From assembly GCF_037971845.1 (NCBI RefSeq), contig NZ_CP150227.1, positions 6,634,001 to 6,698,000 on the forward strand: a DNA stretch of 64,000 nucleotides. The letters run 5' to 3'. The notes below the pieces were generated by a model. It had not been told where the DNA came from. It saw only the letters and a program-made list of their open reading frames with translations, and ran no database searches. The stretch is from Paenibacillus sp. FSL R5-0766 (GTDB taxonomy: Bacteria > Bacillota > Bacilli > Paenibacillales > Paenibacillaceae). How positions within the stretch are numbered: position 1 is the first letter of the stretch; each line of letters starts with the position of its first letter. Shown piece by piece: positions 59,210-64,000 of this stretch. A program made the position numbers and the translations under genes.

Positions 59210-60049
59210 ATGAACGTTGTAGATGCCCTGCTTAAAGTAATGCCTTATATCAGCCTGATCCTTAGAGAACCAGCTAGTTTAACTGTATATGATCACGAAA
59301 AGGTGTTAGAGGTTATTACCACTGACAAGTTTGACCTTGGTTTTGAAAAAGGAATGCCACTCTTGGAGTCGTATCAAAACTTTTCCATCTTAAAAAACGG
59401 AAGAGAAGCTACCCTCGCTACTCTCTCCAAGGACGTTTATGGTATCGAACTGGATATTTTGAACATTCCGATCTTTGATGATCACCAGAAAGTTGTTGCT
59501 GTTTTCTGTGTATCTTACGACCAATCTAACCAGAACCAACTTGAGGATATTATACAAGAAAATCAAACCATCAATGGTAACCTCGTTGATATGGTGCAGC
59601 ATGTCGCTGCTCATGCCGAAGAATTGCAAGCAACCAGTGAGCAGATCTTGCAGAACACAAGACTTGCTGTTCAGAACTCTTCCCAAATCAACAAAGTAGC
59701 CGGGTTCATTCGTGAAATCTCTGAGCAAACCAACTTGCTTGGCCTGAATGCAGCTATTGAAGCCGCTCGTGTTGGTGAAGCTGGTGCTGGTTTCGGTGTG
59801 GTTGCTTCCGAAGTACGCAAACTCTCTGTGGATGCCAAACAAGCTACAAGTGATATCGATACCAGTCTGAGAGATGTACAACAGGTCATCAAACAGATGG
59901 AAGTTGAAGTCTCCCAGATTGCAGCCTCTTCACAGGAACAAGCAACGCTTGTATCCTCCTTTACGGATGTGATTGAGCAGCTTAATGAAACAGGGGAGCG
60001 AATGAAAGTTCTGTCCGAACAACTGATCAGCTATTCGGTTAAAAAGTAA
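59210..60049 (+). CDS. Soluble chemoreceptor-like protein (YfmS-like)
   Basis: 279 residues from the ATG at 59210; the earlier in-frame TTG carries the ribosome site. There is no membrane segment. Residues 1-115 form a PAS-like sensory domain ([45 protein letters not shown]). Residues 120-279 are a methyl-accepting signalling coiled coil with the conserved tip [47 protein letters not shown]. It resembles B. subtilis YfmS, a cytoplasmic receptor that couples to CheA/CheW. No chemotaxis genes are adjacent. Confidence 0.87.
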   Translation: MNVVDALLKVMPYISLILREPASLTVYDHEKVLEVITTDKFDLGFEKGMPLLESYQNFSILKNGREATLATLSKDVYGIELDILNIPIFDDHQKVVAVFCVSYDQSNQNQLEDIIQENQTINGNLVDMVQHVAAHAEELQATSEQILQNTRLAVQNSSQINKVAGFIREISEQTNLLGLNAAIEAARVGEAGAGFGVVASEVRKLSVDAKQATSDIDTSLRDVQQVIKQMEVEVSQIAASSQEQATLVSSFTDVIEQLNETGERMKVLSEQLISYSVKK

Positions 60050-60051
60050 TG

Positions 60052-60107
60052 CAACAAACAGGACTCGGGTTGCCCATGATGGATAATCCAAGTCCTGTTG
60101 TTTGTTG
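60052..60107. terminator. Inverted repeat between chemoreceptor and symporter genes
   Basis: CAACAAACAGGACT and AGTCCTGTTGTTTGTTG pair with one bulge around a 25-base loop. It lies between convergent genes and probably terminates both, though the T-runs are short. Confidence 0.65.
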
Positions 60108-60144
60108 TGCCCATTTTATATAACCAACTACTTCAGATAAAATC

Positions 60145-61581
60145 TTAATTGGCTACATGTTTTGATTTATCTCCAATAACTTCTTCTTCCGACTGCCAGC
60201 ATTCCACTTCACCCGGAATATGAATCCGGTCCCGCGTAAAGACGGGATCACGTCCTTCAGCCTTTTGTTTCTTGTAGTCCTTCAACGCTTCGAAAGTCAC
60301 CTTGGACAGCATCAGAATTGCAATCAGGTTCACCACCACCATGAGCCCCATGAACAGATCAGCCAAATCCCATACCAGCTGCACTTTGGCTACCGCACCA
60401 AACACCACCATCGCGATAACGCAAATGCGGTATACCCACAGCCAAACTTTGTTGGATTTGATAAACTCAATGTTGGTTTCTCCATAGTAATAATTTCCGA
60501 TTAGTGTACTGAAGGCAAACAGGAACACCATTACCGCCAGGAATCCCGATGCCCATGAACCAATATGTACACTTAAAGCAGCCTGAGTTAATTCAATGCC
60601 ACCCAGATCGGAACCTTTGTATACCCCGGATAGCAAAATAATCATGGCTGTACTTGTACATATCACTAACGTATCTGTCAGCACGCCAAACGCCTGAATA
60701 AGTCCCTGTTTCACCGGATGTGTTGTATCCGCCGTTGCAGCAGCATTTGGGGCACTACCCATTCCCGCCTCATTCGAGAACAATCCGCGTTTCACACCGT
60801 TCATCAGTGCAGCGCCCAACGTTCCGCCAGCAACCTGTTCGATGCCGAAGGCATTTTTGACAATCAACGCAATCATGGCCGGAAGCTGGGTTATGTTCGC
60901 CAGCACCACAAAAGCCGCCACCCCAATGTACAATACGGCCAGTACAACAACGATGTATTCCGATGCTTTTGCAATCCGCTTGACACCGCCCATGATAATT
61001 CCTGCAAATATCACAGCCATAATGATACCCACCGTTAACCGATCCGTGCCAAATGAGTTCTCAAATGCAACGGTAATCGTGTTAGACTGCACCGCATTGA
61101 AAACCAAACCGAATGAAAGCGTGATGAGAATGGCAAATAAAATCCCCATCCAGCGTTTGCCCAACCCACGTTCCATATAATATGCCGGACCCCCGCGGAA
61201 TCCGCCCTTATCCTTCACTTTATAGATCTGAGCCAACGTACTCTCCACAAAACTGGAGGCTGACCCGATAATTGCAATGATCCACATCCAGAATATAGCC
61301 CCAGGTCCACCCAGTGCGATAGCCAGTGCAATACCGGTAATATTCCCCGTACCCACACGGGCCGCCATACTAATACAGAATGCCTGAAAAGGTGAAATTT
61401 TGCCTGGTTCCTTGCTTTTCCGCTCTAGAAGCACCTTCACCATGTCTCCAATCATGCGGAATTGCATGAATCGGGTCTTGGTGGTGAAATATATACCACA
61501 TACTACCAATAGTATAATTAACACTTTGGACCATAGAAAATCATTGAAAATGACGACAATATCTTGTATTGTTTGCTCCAT
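60145..61581 (-). CDS. Sodium:alanine/glycine (AGCS) family symporter, AlsT/GlnT-like
   Basis: 478 residues from the ATG at 61581, behind AAAAGGGG; the longer frame has no site. It has about ten membrane helices. The AGCS signature is spread over SPFQAFCISMAARVGTGNITGIALAIALGGPGAIFWMW, FRGGPAYYMERGLG and FSNEAGMGSAPNAAATADT. It imports alanine, glycine or glutamine with sodium. The divergent regulator at 61909 resembles GlnL, which in B. subtilis activates the glutaminase-glutamine transporter operon glsA-glnT, and GlnT is an AGCS protein; glutamine is therefore a plausible substrate here. No glutaminase gene is adjacent. Confidence 0.88.
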   Translation of the reverse strand: MEQTIQDIVVIFNDFLWSKVLIILLVVCGIYFTTKTRFMQFRMIGDMVKVLLERKSKEPGKISPFQAFCISMAARVGTGNITGIALAIALGGPGAIFWMWIIAIIGSASSFVESTLAQIYKVKDKGGFRGGPAYYMERGLGKRWMGILFAILITLSFGLVFNAVQSNTITVAFENSFGTDRLTVGIIMAVIFAGIIMGGVKRIAKASEYIVVVLAVLYIGVAAFVVLANITQLPAMIALIVKNAFGIEQVAGGTLGAALMNGVKRGLFSNEAGMGSAPNAAATADTTHPVKQGLIQAFGVLTDTLVICTSTAMIILLSGVYKGSDLGGIELTQAALSVHIGSWASGFLAVMVFLFAFSTLIGNYYYGETNIEFIKSNKVWLWVYRICVIAMVVFGAVAKVQLVWDLADLFMGLMVVVNLIAILMLSKVTFEALKDYKKQKAEGRDPVFTRDRIHIPGEVECWQSEEEVIGDKSKHVAN

Positions 61582-61777
61582 CGGTATGCCCCTTTTATGG
61601 TGTATTTCAAACACAGAGATGGTCACGTGAAAAGTTTGTACCATTCTGCACAACACTAGCCCCAGACTTCAGGATGTTACTTATACTACAAGGGCATCTA
61701 CGGAAATCGACAAATACCTACATGCAATTCCTACATTTATTTTAAAAATGGGCTTTGTCGCCCAATCATTGTCATTT

Positions 61778-61795
61778 AACCTGACATATCAGGTT
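61778..61795. promoter_or_regulatory. 18-bp inverted repeat between symporter and GlnL-like genes
   Basis: AACCTGA-CATA-TCAGGTT is a perfect 7-4-7 inverted repeat in the 327-base divergent region. It lies 114 bases before the regulator start and 197 bases before the symporter start, a good place for an operator shared by both. Confidence 0.5.
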
Positions 61796-61908
61796 CTATG
61801 CAAGAAGGAAAGGAACGATTACACTGGAACGAGAGTTCATGGCGGAGTTAACCACCTTTACCATAGATTTATCAATCACACCATTCGCAGAGAAAGGGAA
61901 TGACTGAC

Positions 61909-62838
61909 ATGCGTTATTTTATCGTGGATGATGATCCTGGCGTTCGTTCCATGTTGATGGATATTATTGAGGATGAAGGCCTTGGCGATATTGCCGGGGA
62001 AGCTGAGGACGGAGCACATATTCACGCGGAAGTGTTGGAAATGCATAAGGTGGATATCCTGCTGATTGATCTGCTGATGCCACAACGAGACGGGATCCAG
62101 ACTGTGCGGGCGCTTGAAGGAAGGTTCGAGGGCAAGATCGTCATGATCTCCCAGATCGAGTCGAAAAATATGATCGGAGAAGCCTATTCACTAGGCATTG
62201 AATATTATATTACGAAGCCGATTAACCGGTTAGAGATTCTATCTGTTCTGCGGCTGGTGAACGAAAGGCTTCGGATGCAGCAATCCATCGCAGATATTCA
62301 GCGGACATTGCAGGGATTGTCCGGTTTGAATTCTATCGAACGTGCTGCGGCTCCTGTTCCGGACAAAACAATTACGACTGCAGGACATTTCCTGCTGTCC
62401 GAGATGGGCATGATCGGCGAAGCAGGCAGCAGAGATCTGCTGGACATGCTGGAATATCTGGAGCAGGTAGAGACAGATGAGCATAAGCTGTCCCCCTATA
62501 CGTTCCCATCCCTCAAAGACATCTTCCAGAATGTAGCGATACGTAAACTGGGAGAAGACGCCTCTCTCGCAGAGGTGAACAAGGAGATCAAGGCATCGGA
62601 ACAACGTGTTCGCAGGGCCATCTTCCAGACTCTGAGCCATGTGGTTTCTCTGGGATTAACAGACTATACACATCCCAAGTTCGAGAACTATGCATCCAAA
62701 TTTTTCGATTTCACTGAAATTCGCAAGAAAATGCTGGAGCTGCAAAACAATGTGGAGCCTTCCTTGTCCCAAACACGCATTAATACAAAAAAGTTCGTAC
62801 AGGTCCTATATTTGGAAGCCAAACGATTACTGCATTAA
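61909..62838 (+). CDS. GlnL/YcbB-like response regulator
   Basis: 309 residues from the ATG at 61909. The ATG nine bases earlier is too near the AAGGGA site. The receiver domain has FIVDDDPG, the acceptor Asp54 in LLIDLLMPQRDG, Ser in MISQIES and Lys in ITKPINRL. After a coiled linker the C-terminal part (about 160-309) has YTFPSLKDIFQNVA, EQRVRRAIFQTLSHVVSLGLTDYTHPKFENYASKFFDF, the YcbB-domain pattern of B. subtilis GlnL. GlnL works with the kinase GlnK in glutamine sensing. No kinase gene is adjacent in this window, so the partner is elsewhere or the regulator is an orphan. Confidence 0.85.
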   Translation: MRYFIVDDDPGVRSMLMDIIEDEGLGDIAGEAEDGAHIHAEVLEMHKVDILLIDLLMPQRDGIQTVRALEGRFEGKIVMISQIESKNMIGEAYSLGIEYYITKPINRLEILSVLRLVNERLRMQQSIADIQRTLQGLSGLNSIERAAAPVPDKTITTAGHFLLSEMGMIGEAGSRDLLDMLEYLEQVETDEHKLSPYTFPSLKDIFQNVAIRKLGEDASLAEVNKEIKASEQRVRRAIFQTLSHVVSLGLTDYTHPKFENYASKFFDFTEIRKKMLELQNNVEPSLSQTRINTKKFVQVLYLEAKRLLH

Positions 62839-62870
62839 ACAGATGCATGATGGATACGATGCTAAAACAA

Positions 62871-62946
62871 ACGGGCATGAATATTACGCCGGTAGGATAC
62901 CGCCTCTTCAAATGAGGATATCCATTTCGGCTATATTCATGCCCGT
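62871..62946. terminator. Large nested hairpin between GlnL-like and Spo0E-like genes
   Basis: ACGGGCATGAATAT (62871-62884) pairs perfectly with ATATTCATGCCCGT (62933-62946). Inside are nested GCCG/CGGC, GGATA/TATCC and CCTC/GAGG pairs. On the minus strand TTGTTTTAG follows, so it can terminate the Spo0E-like gene; it lies about 30 bases past the stop of the GlnL-like gene. Confidence 0.65.
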
Positions 62947-63011
62947 CTGTACGATCAAGCGTTACAATCTATGTGATTTGTTCCGTGTATAAAATTAAAA
63001 TCGCTTTGGGT

Positions 63012-63188
63012 TCAGGCCCGTGAATGGTTTCGGCTAATTCGGTTATACTCATTAATCAATTCGTCCAATGCCATAGACTGCCGAATCACATCGGGATGCC
63101 CAAGACCACCCTTGTTATGCTCTACCAGCATATGAAGGTTATGTCTGGCCTTCTCTATTTTATTTTTCAAATCCAAACTCATAACCAT
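63012..63188 (-). CDS. Spo0E-like aspartyl-phosphate phosphatase
   Basis: 58 residues from the ATG at 63188, 11 bases after AAGGAGG; a second ATG at 63182 is also possible. It is a helical hairpin protein: the first helix is KNKIEKARHNLHMLVEHN, and the second carries the Spo0E-family signature S-x2-LD-x-LI-x2-Y (QSMALDELINEYNRI). Members remove phosphate from Spo0A, or a related receiver, and delay sporulation. The length is usual for the short members. It is convergent with the GlnL-like gene. The family is a good sign that the organism forms endospores. Confidence 0.85.
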   Translation of the reverse strand: MVMSLDLKNKIEKARHNLHMLVEHNKGGLGHPDVIRQSMALDELINEYNRISRNHSRA

Positions 63189-63624
63189 GACCCCTGATAC
63201 CTCCTTATTCTGTGAACCATTTTAGTTTTTCCTGTCAATCTATAGTTGGATTAACATATGGCATAGGAGACAAGGATGTTTTGTATTCTTCTCCAAATTT
63301 TGATAAAGATTATTTTATCACACAAGAGCTTATCCGAAAATGGCTGATATGACGCAATTTTAGTGGTATTATCGTGGGTTGGATTCTAGCGTCTGGCCTC
63401 ACCATTCACCGCCAGAATGGATTGTGTCGTAAATGTGTATATTGAAAAAACAAAAAGTACATTGGTTCAAAAGGTAATAAAATCCCTTTCCATAACGGGG
63501 TCATTCAGGTACAATAGGGCGATGTGTGTGTCCGGACCCGGCGGATACAAATGATGTAATTTAGAGGACGGCCAACGACGGCCATTGATCCTGATTTGAT
63601 ATTATTGGAGGCTTAATCATCACC
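63189..63624. other. Intergenic region between Spo0E-like and acetate permease genes
   Basis: No gene is seen. A TACAAT hexamer at about 63513-63518 may be the -10 of the acetate permease promoter. The direct repeat ACGGCCA (twice within GGACGGCCAACGACGGCCA, about 63566-63584) is the only other pattern. GGAGG at 63606-63611 is the ribosome site of the next gene. Confidence 0.4.
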
Positions 63625-64000
63625 ATGCAGACCGATTCACAGACTAAAGTCAAAATTGTTAACGCCGATCCCAGCGCAATGGGATTATTTGGGTTGGCTA
63701 TCGTAACCCTGGTCGCTTCTTCCCAAAAGCTTGGCATTACAGAAGGACTTAGCTACGCTATTCCTTGGGCGATCTTCCTGGGTGCCTTTGCCCAGCTATT
63801 CGCATGTATTCAAGATTCCAAACGCAACAATACCTTTGGCACAACGGCTTTTGGCGCGTACGCATTCTTCTGGTTTGCTATGGCTGCCAACTGGATGATC
63901 AAAATGGGCGTATTTGGCTCAACGCTTGCTGAACAGGCCGATGGCAAGCAGCTCGGATTTGCTTTTGCCGGATACCTCGTATTCACCCTGTTCATGACGA
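63625..64000 (+). CDS. Acetate uptake transporter (GPR1/FUN34/YaaH, SatP family), partial
   Basis: The first 125 residues of a membrane protein cut by the window edge. It begins MQTDSQTKVKIVNADPSAMGLFGLA, with the family's N-P/D-A-x2-GL-x-GL signature at the first helix. Further helices run through LSYAIPWAIFLGAFAQLFA and FGTTAFGAYAFFWFAMA, where the FGTTAF and YGAFW-like motifs line the channel. GGAGG precedes the ATG. Members transport acetate and succinate with protons. About half the usual 200 residues is present; what follows is outside the window. Confidence 0.88.
   Translation, partial: MQTDSQTKVKIVNADPSAMGLFGLAIVTLVASSQKLGITEGLSYAIPWAIFLGAFAQLFACIQDSKRNNTFGTTAFGAYAFFWFAMAANWMIKMGVFGSTLAEQADGKQLGFAFAGYLVFTLFMT

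Overview
The window looks like a chromosomal segment of a spore-forming Firmicute, most likely Paenibacillus. Supporting signs are strong Bacillus-type ribosome binding sites, a Spo0E-type phosphatase gene, orthologue-like neighbours of Bacillus subtilis genes (yjlC-ndh, ykoGHJ-like, namA, pepT, glnL-like, yfmS-like) and a heavy load of plant-polysaccharide enzymes (GH113, two GH130, PL1, GH43-CBM13). The genus is inferred from gene content. No rRNA, tRNA, CRISPR array or prophage was seen.

Left end (1-3.6 kb): an AT-rich accessory block. A lipase with its catalytic domain at the N-terminus and a helical C-terminus is followed by a 90-residue WXG-type partner. Two related DUF1433-like membrane-anchored proteins lie on the opposite strand, with two degraded genes between them. 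This matches the layout of the recently described reverse-architecture type VII secreted phospholipase toxins (TslA type) with partner and immunity proteins. It is the most interesting system in the window.

3.7-9.0 kb: a five-gene Nik/Cnt-type metal (or metal-chelate) ABC importer preceded by a perfect Fur box. 9.3-18.5 kb: a manno-oligosaccharide locus. It has a GH113 mannanase, a GH130 phosphorylase and a three-gene sugar ABC importer on one strand. On the other strand are a cellobiose/mannobiose 2-epimerase, a mannosylglucose phosphorylase and a LacI regulator. Both divergent promoters carry LacI-type operators at textbook positions. 18.6-28.0 kb: an unknown membrane protein with an operator-like palindrome in its promoter, a pectate lyase with a perfect cre site, a UPF0316 protein, a leucine-dehydrogenase-like enzyme with a large insertion, an ABC exporter pair and a GH43-CBM13 enzyme.

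28.4-35.2 kb: two PepSY proteins with a histidine kinase/response regulator pair, an SDR protein, and a type II NADH dehydrogenase with its DUF1641 partner. 35.9-38.6 kb: an ECF sigma factor fused to a large BtrH/C39-like domain, next to a free-standing BtrH/C39-like protein. 38.8-49 kb: a CsbD protein, a sugar-nucleotide epimerase, a cupin, a DUF1835 protein, a TVP38 membrane protein, an HNH nuclease with a very long Ala/Pro-rich linker, a small zinc-ribbon-like protein, an ORF-less group II intron relic, an acyltransferase and a photolyase. 48.8-53.1 kb: a giant hybrid sensor kinase and its SARP-type response regulator. 53.4-64 kb: mostly housekeeping and metabolic genes, including an alanine/glutamine symporter divergent from a GlnL-like regulator and a partial acetate permease at the right edge.

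A family of about 190-bp intergenic repeats with short terminal inverted repeats occurs four times (near 10.3, 30.2, 55.0 and 56.7 kb). None of the assignments could be checked by database search; family names come from recognised motifs and remembered homologues.
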